A stretch of 36,385 bases of DNA, from positions 1 to 36,385 of the forward strand of contig CAZCLJ010000009.1 of assembly GCA_964499465.1 (NCBI GenBank). The letters are read 5' to 3'. This stretch comes from JAAYJM01 sp964499465 (GTDB taxonomy: Bacteria > Bacteroidota > Ignavibacteria > Kapaibacteriales > UBA2268). The notes beneath the pieces were generated by a model. That model was not told the DNA's origin. It made no database searches and saw nothing but the letters and a program-made list of their open reading frames with translations. How positions within the stretch are numbered: position 1 is the stretch's first letter; each line of letters starts with the position of its first letter. The position numbers and the translations under genes are program-made. Shown here in pieces: positions 10,201-17,098 of this stretch.

Positions 10201-12059
10201 CTGCTCCAATAAGTCAGGCAAGCAATATTCCAATTAAGGTAAAAGTTGCAAATAACACACACTTAAATGCAGCAACATTTTTAGTTAAAGTAAAGGTGTT
10301 CAGAAGAGGTGAAGAAGGAAGCCCTGCAAACGCATTGTATTGCCGTATAGAGCAATTCCCATTCCTTTTCCCACTTTCTGAAACTGAGGTTATGATGCCA
10401 AACTTTGATGCTAAATCTGTCCAAACTGTTCCAGAGCAGGAATACAGAATAGTAGCCAACGTTATGATGATTAAACCCGATGGCTCTTATGGTGATATCG
10501 TAATGAGCAATGATACAACTTATACTGATTTCACACTCAAAACTGGTATTATATTACAAAATGAAGATTATACCCGTGATACATTATCAGTATTTTCTTA
10601 TGACCCGGCTCAGGACCCAAGAAATGACGTTCCAGACGGTAATTTCTCCGGTATTTCAAATAAAGGTTTGAACTTGTTTGGTTATGCTAGAGGTGGTACA
10701 GGTACAATTTCAGCATATAGTGGCGATTATGATGAAATCACTTACGGTACAGGCGAATTAGCAGGTTCCGGAGCTGGACAGTTCGCAGTCAGATTTACTT
10801 TATTAAGTGCCGATACATTAAAAGGGTATCATGCATATTTTGCTGCAATGAACAGTTCGCCTGACCAAGTTTCGTTTGCAATCTATACTGGAACAAATCA
10901 ACCGGAAACTATGTTTCCCGGAACAGAAATCTACAAATTACGTGGCTGGGGCTATAATAACGAATGGCCTGTATTTAATAAATATACACTTTATTTACTT
11001 GATGAGCCAGTTATTTTACCTGCCGGAGATTATTGGGTTGCAGTCGGACAATTACGTGGCACAGGTATTGAACTCGGTGCTTCTAAAACCAGAATGGGTA
11101 TGAGAACTACAAGCGTTTATAAACCAGAACCACAAAGTTCTGTATCCGAACTTGGACAGCAAGGTTATCATTTATTAATAGATAAGAAATTCAGAGATAA
11201 AAATTCTGATGGTAACTTAGTAAATAAGAACTTGTTTTCATGGGAAAACTCAAGAGGAAGTGGAGTTTGGAATGCATTTACTCCAACAGTTGGAAATCCC
11301 GGTTATGCCCACCTTGACCATTACGGATTTTCTCCTATAGATTACTCTACTGCAACACTTTCCAGAGGTTCCTGGATACCAATGCTTCGTCCATATTTCG
11401 GTAAGAATCTGAATTACGTAAAGAATCCGGAATATAATCCTTGCTTAGATGATATTATTCCAGTAACTTTAGTTCAATTCAATGGTATTGCCAGAAAACA
11501 AGGCATTGAAGTCTATTGGGAAACTTCTTCCGAAGTAAATAATGCTGGTTTCTACGTAGAAAAGAACGTTCTGGTAAATGAAGATAATAAAGAATGGAAA
11601 AATATCGGCTTCGTTAAAGGTGCCGGAAATTCCAATTCTGCTAATTATTATAATTTCATTGACCAAGATGTTAAGGTTAATACTACTTATCAATATCGTT
11701 TAAGACAAATTGATAAAGATGGTGTTATTTCCTGCGAAAACTACTCAAAAGTTATTACATTAAAATACAATGATACAAATGACGGAATAGTGCTTGAACA
11801 AAATCAACCTAATCCATTTAGCAATACAACAAATATTAAATTCAACACAAACGATAACAAGCAAGTCGTTCTCGAAGTTCTTGATATTTATGGAAACGTA
11901 GTAAAATCATTAGCTAATAGTGAATTACAAGCTGGAAACCATAATTACATCTGGGACGGAACAAATTCAAGAGGCGAGTTGGTTACTTCAGGAACATATA
12001 TTTATCGCTTAAAAGTTGGTGATGAAGTATTAACCGGAAAGATGTCATTTGTTAGATAA
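7275..12059 (+). CDS. Giant secreted protein with T9SS type-A sorting domain (paralogue 2)
   Basis: A 1594-residue protein with an N-terminal signal peptide (MKKLFLLLSSIALIIILSG). It matches paralogue 1 from end to end. Shared blocks include STGYYFVDSDD, FYFNGIRYDSFYVSTNGI, CYDPMSMDWF, IQGPQGVNYQ, GASKTRMGMRTTSVYKP versus GASKSRMGLRTTSVYKP, and the C-terminal sorting domain (LEQNQPNPF ... GTYIYRLKVGD ... GKMSFVR). DNA differences within these blocks fall mostly at third codon positions, so the copies are an old duplication under protein-level constraint. The ATG has a GGAG site 9 bases upstream. Predicted export is by Sec and then type IX secretion. The body has no domain I can name. A GGGGCT terminator follows the stop. 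Confidence 0.9.
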   Translation: MKKLFLLLSSIALIIILSGDLISADKVKGGTDELLRRSLLVDPNGLTSFPAPFTANNNPVTAPAISTGYYFVDSDDEAADMWRPNPEIVDTNYERNLWKRIVVGPRTIDSNFWTQFPDEGLRFFRNPASPSGNRSYFSHGVLNATDSTDDAIAGPIPIGFSFYFNGIRYDSFYVSTNGIIALTNRRYFYDGNGNRAIPDGNTDCYDPMSMDWFVTSRPRVGNGLTDPTPDDFGYQFSVLGGNKLPSTGGIRAKGGNLTTLGAANKAAVIAPFFADMHLSQSRTNGQPDDFGQVWFKRTVSADKLIIYFVNCAIKGNINTSRNPTTALPNLRPGDANFTAANAQVVLNRLDSSVTINMGVLRGSVIINSNNIALPEILRFNTTLGVRGFARHINYNQDTPSVLPWAAEYEQSTHYYSNLTNPPNFTYPHNYLSIRFKQWKNTLRVVSIAYRVRPDNPSLNLCYSVNVTDQQAQDYEILAGDQRLGSIQPVAIIQNLSNDIQGPQGVNYQVQQLKFKARFRIINEATKKIIYNRLLDIDSISLALPVPPNSPKDCDGDPYVRYTNATGAYQQFPGTKGYNGIPPYGYAKVFFSPFDPNPDIINQIGRLKGYIISEPIDPVTNERFKDEWPFDDTTDLKIFVMRRLNEFQDDVTQFHIVDRIPMPSTLKWVNIEAEAAHGDDLSYFPLPPRGEFKATNNPDFEFDDPDFTTWRLRSPVIRMNRITLQGAEPPLSPNPDGDELRSFPIDLTQKHNSVLSLSFQRAVKMTDWPRGWNNNQLIGPEPRTIINANPYLVWTNYNNSAALYTDQINVEFAQPTSNGVQYITNIPAARWRILPKRSWTSTLSNRTAYTLYGSNGGLRGFLETDKDSSLALPVYSATVRQLNGLRPDVYDDGFDYDYKKVFLPIPDAYINSDYEGAKSFRFRLKVEATEHKIKTGCVTCIPDDYDDFLIDNIRILRAETYTDLEMVKVEPVWPYTSAPISQASNIPIKVKVANNTHLNAATFLVKVKVFRRGEEGSPANALYCRIEQFPFLFPLSETEVMMPNFDAKSVQTVPEQEYRIVANVMMIKPDGSYGDIVMSNDTTYTDFTLKTGIILQNEDYTRDTLSVFSYDPAQDPRNDVPDGNFSGISNKGLNLFGYARGGTGTISAYSGDYDEITYGTGELAGSGAGQFAVRFTLLSADTLKGYHAYFAAMNSSPDQVSFAIYTGTNQPETMFPGTEIYKLRGWGYNNEWPVFNKYTLYLLDEPVILPAGDYWVAVGQLRGTGIELGASKTRMGMRTTSVYKPEPQSSVSELGQQGYHLLIDKKFRDKNSDGNLVNKNLFSWENSRGSGVWNAFTPTVGNPGYAHLDHYGFSPIDYSTATLSRGSWIPMLRPYFGKNLNYVKNPEYNPCLDDIIPVTLVQFNGIARKQGIEVYWETSSEVNNAGFYVEKNVLVNEDNKEWKNIGFVKGAGNSNSANYYNFIDQDVKVNTTYQYRLRQIDKDGVISCENYSKVITLKYNDTNDGIVLEQNQPNPFSNTTNIKFNTNDNKQVVLEVLDIYGNVVKSLANSELQAGNHNYIWDGTNSRGELVTSGTYIYRLKVGDEVLTGKMSFVR

Positions 12060-12084
12060 TATTTATTAATCACATTAAATAATC

Positions 12085-12120
12085 ATAGGGGCTGCTAAGA
12101 AATTATTAGCCCCTATTTTC
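12085..12120 (+). terminator. Terminator after the second giant gene
   Basis: ATAGGGGCT (12085-12093) pairs perfectly with AGCCCCTAT (12108-12116), a 9-bp stem with a 14-base loop followed by TTTTC. It separates the secreted-protein gene from the MoxR operon. Confidence 0.75.
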
Positions 12121-12136
12121 ATTATACGGAGTTTAT

Positions 12137-13123
12137 ATGATTGAAATTCGTGAATTAAATGAAAAAATTCAAAAAGAAAGCGAATTTATTGATATCCTGC
12201 TTTTAGAAATGGGCAAAGTTATAGTAGGGCAAAAGAAGATGATAGAGAGAATGCTTATTGGCTTGCTTTGCAATGGTCATATCTTGCTCGAAGGTGTTCC
12301 CGGACTTGCAAAAACATTAGCTATTAAAACCCTGTCCGCTTCTATTGATGCCCAGTTTAGCCGCATTCAGTTTACGCCAGACCTTTTGCCAGCAGATTTG
12401 ATTGGAACTATGATTTACAATCAAAGGAAAGAAGAGTTCGTTGTCCGCAAAGGTCCTATTTTTGCTAATTTTATTCTTGCTGACGAAATTAACCGCTCTC
12501 CAGCAAAAGTCCAAAGTGCATTACTTGAGGCAATGCAGGAAAGACAGGTTACTATTGGCGACCAAACATTTAAATTAGAAGAGCCGTTTCTTGTTATGGC
12601 TACTCAAAACCCAATAGAGCAGGAGGGGACATATCCACTGCCAGAAGCACAGGTTGATAGGTTTATGCTTAAGTTAATAATAAAATATCCAACACGCGAG
12701 GAAGAAGTTCAGATTTTAAGAGAAAATATTTCCGATACTTTTCCAAAACCGAATAAAGTTCTTTCGCCAGCAGATATTTTAAAAGCCAGAAATCTTGTGA
12801 AAATGGTTTATATGGATGAAAAAATTGAGCAATACATCTTGGACATAATTTTTGCAACTCGCTATCCACAGGAATTTAAATTGGAAAAACTACAGCAATT
12901 TATTTCTTTCGGTGCTTCTCCCCGTGGTTCTATTTTCCTTGCTCTTGCTGCAAAGGGATACGCTTTTATCAAAAGACGCGGTTATGTAATACCTGAAGAC
13001 ATTAGAGCAGTTTGCCATGATGTTTTGCGACATAGAATCGGACTTACTTATGAAGCGGAAGCTGAAAATATTACAACAGAAGACATTATTAACGAAATAT
13101 TGAACAATATTGAAGTTCCGTAA
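12137..13123 (+). CDS. MoxR-family AAA+ ATPase
   Basis: A 328-residue protein of normal MoxR length. Walker A is EGVPGLAKT at residues 52-60 (Lys59). Walker B is ILADEINR, with Asp116-Glu117. Sensor 1 is MATQNPIEQEG from residue 154. The PLPEAQVDRFMLK arginine-finger region follows, and a C-terminal lid domain ends the protein. MoxR ATPases act as chaperones that mature or insert metal centres or partner proteins, usually with a DUF58 protein and von Willebrand A proteins. The start has a GGAG site. Its stop overlaps the next gene's start by one base (TAATG), showing translational coupling to the DUF58 gene. Cytoplasmic. The usual BatA/BatB-type membrane partners are not nearby, so the client is unknown. 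Confidence 0.95.
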   Translation: MIEIRELNEKIQKESEFIDILLLEMGKVIVGQKKMIERMLIGLLCNGHILLEGVPGLAKTLAIKTLSASIDAQFSRIQFTPDLLPADLIGTMIYNQRKEEFVVRKGPIFANFILADEINRSPAKVQSALLEAMQERQVTIGDQTFKLEEPFLVMATQNPIEQEGTYPLPEAQVDRFMLKLIIKYPTREEEVQILRENISDTFPKPNKVLSPADILKARNLVKMVYMDEKIEQYILDIIFATRYPQEFKLEKLQQFISFGASPRGSIFLALAAKGYAFIKRRGYVIPEDIRAVCHDVLRHRIGLTYEAEAENITTEDIINEILNNIEVP

Positions 13124-13998
13124 TGGATACAAAAGAATTAATTAAAAAAGTTCGTAAAATAGAAATTAGAACACGCGGTTTATCTAAACATATCTTTTCA
13201 GGAGAATACCACAGTGCATTCAAAGGAAGAGGTATTGCGTTTAGCGAAGTGCGCGAATATAATTTCGGTGATGACATCAGAAGCATTGACTGGAACGTTA
13301 CTGCACGCTTAAATCACCCTTTTATCAAAGTATTTGACGAAGAGCGCGAGCTAACTGTTATTATTCTTGTTGATTTGAGTAATTCTGGAATGTATGGAAC
13401 GAAAAATCAATTTAAAAAAGAGCTTATTGTTGAAATATGCTCTGTTCTTGCTTTTTCAGCAATGCTTAATAATGATAAAGTTGGTGTCGTTTTCTTTACA
13501 AATAAAATTGAGAAATTTATTCCTCCAAAGAAAGGGAAATCTCATATTTTGCGTATTATTCACGAAATAATTGATTTCGAGCCACAAGAACAACAAACAG
13601 ATTTAGCTGAACCATTGCGTTTCCTTTTCAATGCAATAAAAAAGAGAAGTATTGTGTTTATACTTTCCGATTTTCTTGCTAATGACTTTGCAGAGCCATT
13701 GAAAATCACAAATAAAAAGCACGATACCGTTGCAATCCAGATTTATGACCAACGAGAAGGTGAATTACCTGATATCGGAATGCTTTATGCACAGGACTCC
13801 GAAACAGGAAAATCATCTTTAATTGATACTTCAAGAAAAGCCGTTAGGAATCAATACAGGAACTGGTGGTTAGAAAGACAGCAATACCTTAACACAACAT
13901 TTAAAAAGTGCAATGTGGACGTTATTAAAATTAAAACGGACGAACCATACGTGGCACCACTAATGAACTTTTTCAAAAAAAGGGGAAGCAGGAGATAA
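13123..13998 (+). CDS. DUF58 domain-containing protein (MoxR partner)
   Basis: A 291-residue protein. The DUF58 signature lies at about residues 35-62 (GRG ... REY..GDDIRSIDW ... AR). A von Willebrand A-like fold follows, with a DxSxS metal-site motif at residues 84-88 (DLSNS). No membrane segment is visible, as in the shorter cytoplasmic DUF58 group. DUF58 proteins are almost always coupled to MoxR ATPases, and here the two genes overlap by one base. A strong terminator lies immediately downstream, so this is a two-gene operon that stops before the Bat-type membrane proteins often found in such loci. Confidence 0.93.
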   Translation: MDTKELIKKVRKIEIRTRGLSKHIFSGEYHSAFKGRGIAFSEVREYNFGDDIRSIDWNVTARLNHPFIKVFDEERELTVIILVDLSNSGMYGTKNQFKKELIVEICSVLAFSAMLNNDKVGVVFFTNKIEKFIPPKKGKSHILRIIHEIIDFEPQEQQTDLAEPLRFLFNAIKKRSIVFILSDFLANDFAEPLKITNKKHDTVAIQIYDQREGELPDIGMLYAQDSETGKSSLIDTSRKAVRNQYRNWWLERQQYLNTTFKKCNVDVIKIKTDEPYVAPLMNFFKKRGSRR

Positions 13999-14002
13999 AA
14001 AG

Positions 14003-14094
14003 AAAGCCATCTTATTTAACCTATATTATTGAGTCTATTCATCCGATGACTGGGAAGTCATCGGATGAATTATCTAGGTTAAAGATGGCTTTTT
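14003..14094 (+). terminator. Large two-tier terminator hairpin after the MoxR/DUF58 operon
   Basis: An outer stem pairs AAAGCCATCT plus TTAACCT (from 14003, with a 3-base bulge) with AGGTTAAAGATGGCTTT, and is followed by TTTTGATTTT. Inside it sits a separate perfect 15-bp hairpin (14037-14051 with 14056-14070, loop GGGA). It begins 5 bases after the DUF58 stop. Confidence 0.8.
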
Positions 14095-14107
14095 GATTTT
14101 ATATTGA

Positions 14108-14191
14108 TACCAAGTTGCTTTTATAAATACAATTAAAGTGTCATTTCGAACCCCAAAATGAAGTAAGTGCTTTATTGAAATGGAGATGACA
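14108..14191. repeat. Left end of a type-A element joined to a 53-bp palindromic core
   Basis: TACCAAGTTGC (14108-14118) is the same terminal sequence that bounds the complete elements at 19014-19162 and 27970-28128. Here it runs through AATTAAAG into a 53-bp core (14139-14191) starting TGTCATTTCG and ending GATGACA. The matching right-hand end is missing, so the element is truncated. It shows that the same outer end can carry a different core. Confidence 0.7.
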
Positions 14192-14192
14192 T

Positions 14193-14239
14193 AAGATAAA
14201 GATGTCCTACATCTTGCAGATGTAGGACATCTTTATCTT
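14193..14239. repeat. Perfect 22-bp hairpin, copy 1
   Basis: A perfect 22-bp stem (14193-14214 with 14218-14239) with loop TGC, built on AGATGTAGGACATCT. Its inner 15 bp recur as a second hairpin at 27135-27167. It lies directly between a 53-bp palindrome and a nested element. Confidence 0.85.
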
Positions 14240-14444
14240 CAGAACTCCTGACCCCATAACGAAAATAAAGGAGTTAGGAGATTTGCCTCGTAAAGAACAA
14301 TTGCGCAAATTATCCGAATAAAGTGTCATTCTGAACGAAGTGAAGAATCTCAAACTCTGTGGTAGCAATGACTTGTGAGATTCTTCACTTCGTTCAGAAT
14401 GACAAGACTGCGCAATAACAAACTACGAGGCATCAGGAGTTCTG
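14240..14444. repeat. Complete nested palindromic element, type-B arms with 81-bp core
   Basis: The outer ends CAGAACTCCTGA (14240-14251) and TCAGGAGTTCTG (14433-14444) are inverted. Inside these, TTGCCTCGTA is mirrored by TACGAGGCA, and TTGCGCA by TGCGCAA. At the centre is an 81-bp core (14324-14404) from TGTCATTCTG to CAGAATGACA whose arms pair through GAAGTGAAGAATCTCA. The element ends 9 bases from the stop of the minus-strand YCF48/BNR gene, between two convergent genes. 13999-14453 holds no gene. Confidence 0.9.
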
Positions 14445-14453
14445 AGTTTTGTA

Positions 14454-16544
14454 TTATCTAACTATAACAAAACTCTTTGTAATTCTCTCTGTTGGGTTAA
14501 TTATAATACAATTATACAAACCATTTGGTAAATCATCAGTAGAAATTGTAATTTTATTTTGTCCAACAATATTACCTTGTTCAATTCTTTTTACTTCAAT
14601 ACCAAGTGAATTGAAAATTGAAATTGAATTTAAATTGTGAGTATTCGGAAAAAATAAAGTAATTTCATTTAATGCTGGGTTTGGGTAGATTTGTAAATCG
14701 GTGTTTTCAGAAACAGGAATATTCTCTTTAATATCAGTAGAAGTGCAGGAGTATTTTAAGATAGTCCCATCGTTTCCTGCAATCCAGCCATTATGTTCAT
14801 CTAAAAAGTATATAGCATTTAACCATTTACCAGTTAAATGCGATTGAATAGCCCAATTAGTTCCTCCGTCAGAGGTATGAAAAATCTCGCCAGATTTGCT
14901 TGTAGCCCAGCCATTGTTTTCGTTAGCAAAGCAAATATTTCTAATTTCATAATCACCACTTAATTGAGTTGTCCAGTTATTTCCGCCATCAGTAGTTTTT
15001 AAGATTTTTCCATTTTTATTCGCCCAGCCCGAGCAAATCCACCCAATATGTTCATTAATAAAAACAACATCATTAAAATTAACTGTATCAATTATGTTTG
15101 TTTCCCAATCTTGACCTCCGTTAGTAGTTCTTAAAATAATACCATCAGAGCCGACTGCGAAACCTAAGTTTTCATCAATAAAATATAAAGCATTCATTCC
15201 ACTATCTTGAAGTGCTTTTTGGAATGTCCAGTATTCACCACCATTAGTTGTTTTATAAATAAAATATTCATTAATCTTGGACCAATAAGTTACCCAACCA
15301 AGATTTTGATTTAAAAAGAACAAATCATTTATTTGAATATCAGTTATCTCACCAAACTTAAACCAATCAATTCCTCTGTTCGTTGTTTTATAAAAAGCAC
15401 CGGTGTATTTAGCAGCTATTCCAGTATCAGCATTAAAAAAATGAATTCTATACCATCTGTCAATACTTTCATCAATTTTTACACTATTCCAGTTTTTACC
15501 AGCATCGGTTGTTTTATAAAAAGAATTATATTCACCGACAGCCCAGCCATTATTTACATCAGTAAATTCAATATCATAAATGCTATTTTTAATAGTAAGC
15601 GTTTGATTTTCCCATGTATATCCAAAATCAGTAGTTCTTTTAATAATTCCGTTATCGCCAATGCCAATTAAGAAACCATCTTTATAAACATCAATATCAG
15701 TGATATCTGTATCGAAAGTACTTGAAGTGTGCATTCTTTTCCAGTTTTCACCACCATTGGTAGTTTTGCAAAATAATCCATTGCAAAAAATATATCCATT
15801 ATTTTCATCGAAAAATTTGTAGTAAGATACACAAGCAGTTGTTTTAATTTTTTGGTCAGTCCAGGTTTCACCTCCATCAGTAGTTTTTTTAAAAACTCCC
15901 TGATATGAAGAGACCCAACCGATATTTTCATTAAGGAAAAACATAGAATAATAATGAATATCATTCAGTGTATTGTGAATAATCCAATTTTTACCTCCAT
16001 CAGTTGATTTCATAAAAATCTTTTTTTCAGCACAAAATAGAGTATCAGAATTTAAAAAATAAAATAATCTGTATTGAGATGAAGATGGAAGAGCATTGGT
16101 AGCCCAAGTCAGTCCACCATCGGTTGTCTTTTGTAATAAGGAATCAGTTCTTGAGAAATAGTAAATGTTGTTTAAGTCAATAAAATAATAATAGCCCTGA
16201 TTAAGCTGTTGATTACTAAAAACTTGTTCAGTCCATATTTTACCACCATCACTTGTTTTTATTACTTTGTTACTTTCTACAAGCAATACAACAGTATTTG
16301 AATCTAAAATCTTGAAACCTCCGAACCATTTATAGCCGGTATCCAAAAAGTTCCACGTAATACCACTATCGGTAGATTTCATAAGTGTTCCAAAGTTACC
16401 TATTATATACACTACGTTTTTACTCGTAAAAGTAACCGTGAACAGATTGTTACCTTGAGGATAAGGGCGGTTCCATTCCCACTTGCAATCTTGGGAAAGT
16501 AAAACATTAGTTAAAAATAAAAATAATATAAAAATCTTTTTCAT
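14454..16544 (-). CDS. YCF48/BNR-repeat exported protein with T9SS type-A sorting domain
   Basis: A 696-residue protein. A signal peptide spans about residues 1-18 (MKKIFILFLFLTNVLLSQ). Residues 20-600 contain a dozen or so repeats of roughly 45-50 residues, each with a KTTDGGxxW or KSTDGGxxW motif. This is the signature of YCF48-like/sortilin BNR beta-propellers, usually extracellular. The last 80 or so residues (LQIYPNPALNEI ... GLYNCIIINPTERITKSFVIVR) form a T9SS type-A sorting domain. Predicted location is the cell surface or secreted. Partner or ligand unknown. The ATG at 16544 has a GGGAG ribosome site. A nested palindromic element begins 9 bases beyond the stop. Confidence 0.92.
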   Translation of the reverse strand: MKKIFILFLFLTNVLLSQDCKWEWNRPYPQGNNLFTVTFTSKNVVYIIGNFGTLMKSTDSGITWNFLDTGYKWFGGFKILDSNTVVLLVESNKVIKTSDGGKIWTEQVFSNQQLNQGYYYFIDLNNIYYFSRTDSLLQKTTDGGLTWATNALPSSSQYRLFYFLNSDTLFCAEKKIFMKSTDGGKNWIIHNTLNDIHYYSMFFLNENIGWVSSYQGVFKKTTDGGETWTDQKIKTTACVSYYKFFDENNGYIFCNGLFCKTTNGGENWKRMHTSSTFDTDITDIDVYKDGFLIGIGDNGIIKRTTDFGYTWENQTLTIKNSIYDIEFTDVNNGWAVGEYNSFYKTTDAGKNWNSVKIDESIDRWYRIHFFNADTGIAAKYTGAFYKTTNRGIDWFKFGEITDIQINDLFFLNQNLGWVTYWSKINEYFIYKTTNGGEYWTFQKALQDSGMNALYFIDENLGFAVGSDGIILRTTNGGQDWETNIIDTVNFNDVVFINEHIGWICSGWANKNGKILKTTDGGNNWTTQLSGDYEIRNICFANENNGWATSKSGEIFHTSDGGTNWAIQSHLTGKWLNAIYFLDEHNGWIAGNDGTILKYSCTSTDIKENIPVSENTDLQIYPNPALNEITLFFPNTHNLNSISIFNSLGIEVKRIEQGNIVGQNKITISTDDLPNGLYNCIIINPTERITKSFVIVR

Positions 16545-16619
16545 AGCAACTCCCTGATTTGTTTATAGTTTATAGTTATTGGTTTTCAGTTTGCGTTGTT
16601 TGGTTTTATGTCTTTTAAT

Positions 16620-17090
16620 TTGTTATTTCGTATGCATGTCATTTCGACCCCCCCGATAAAGCAAGACCTTTATTATAATGAAGATGACATAATCTAAACT
16701 TTCGCAAATTTGGGAAACTTTACGAAAGTATTAAGTTCTTCTAACTTTGCGAAAGTTTCTTAACTTTCGTAAAGTTATTAGGGTAACAGTAAAGATGTCA
16801 TTGGCACCCCCCCCAATAAAGCAAGTTCTTTATTTAAAGGGTGATGACATTAATTAAACTTTTGCAAAGTTAAGAAACTTTACAAAAGTTTAAGAAATCT
16901 TCTTACTTTGCAAAAGTTTCTTAACTTTTGTAAAGTTTTAGTTGTAAAAAAACGATGTCATTGGCAACACTAGATAAAGGAAGACCTTTATTTAATGGGA
17001 ATGACAGCTTTTCTAAAAAATTTGCACAATTATTATTTACGAGGCAAATTCCCGAACTCCTTTATTTTCGTTATTGGCTCAGGAGTTCTG
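16620..17090. repeat. Array of three 53-bp palindromes alternating with two AACTTT hairpin clusters, ending in a type-B arm
   Basis: The 554-base gap holds no gene. In order there is TTGTTATTTCG (like a type-B left arm), palindrome 16637-16689, hairpin cluster 16696-16776, palindrome 16796-16849, cluster 16856-16939, palindrome 16956-17006, and then a type-B right arm (about 17022-17090, with ACGAGGCAA and ending CAGGAGTTCTG). The clusters consist of short self-complementary units such as ACTTTCGCAAA. The second cluster has TG or CA wherever the first has CG. The arm ends 8 bases from the stop of the next minus-strand gene. 16562-16575 also holds two TTTATAG heptamers. Confidence 0.8.
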
Positions 17091-17098
17091 AATTTGAG

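Noticed and set aside
12137..13998. MoxR/DUF58 operon as part of a dedicated assembly system for the giant secreted proteins
   Set aside because: A clear terminator separates them, and MoxR/DUF58 pairs occur in many contexts; adjacency alone does not support a link.
14003..14094. Riboswitch
   Set aside because: The two-tier hairpin lies downstream of a stop codon, between convergent genes and before a T-rich tract; a terminator explains it better.
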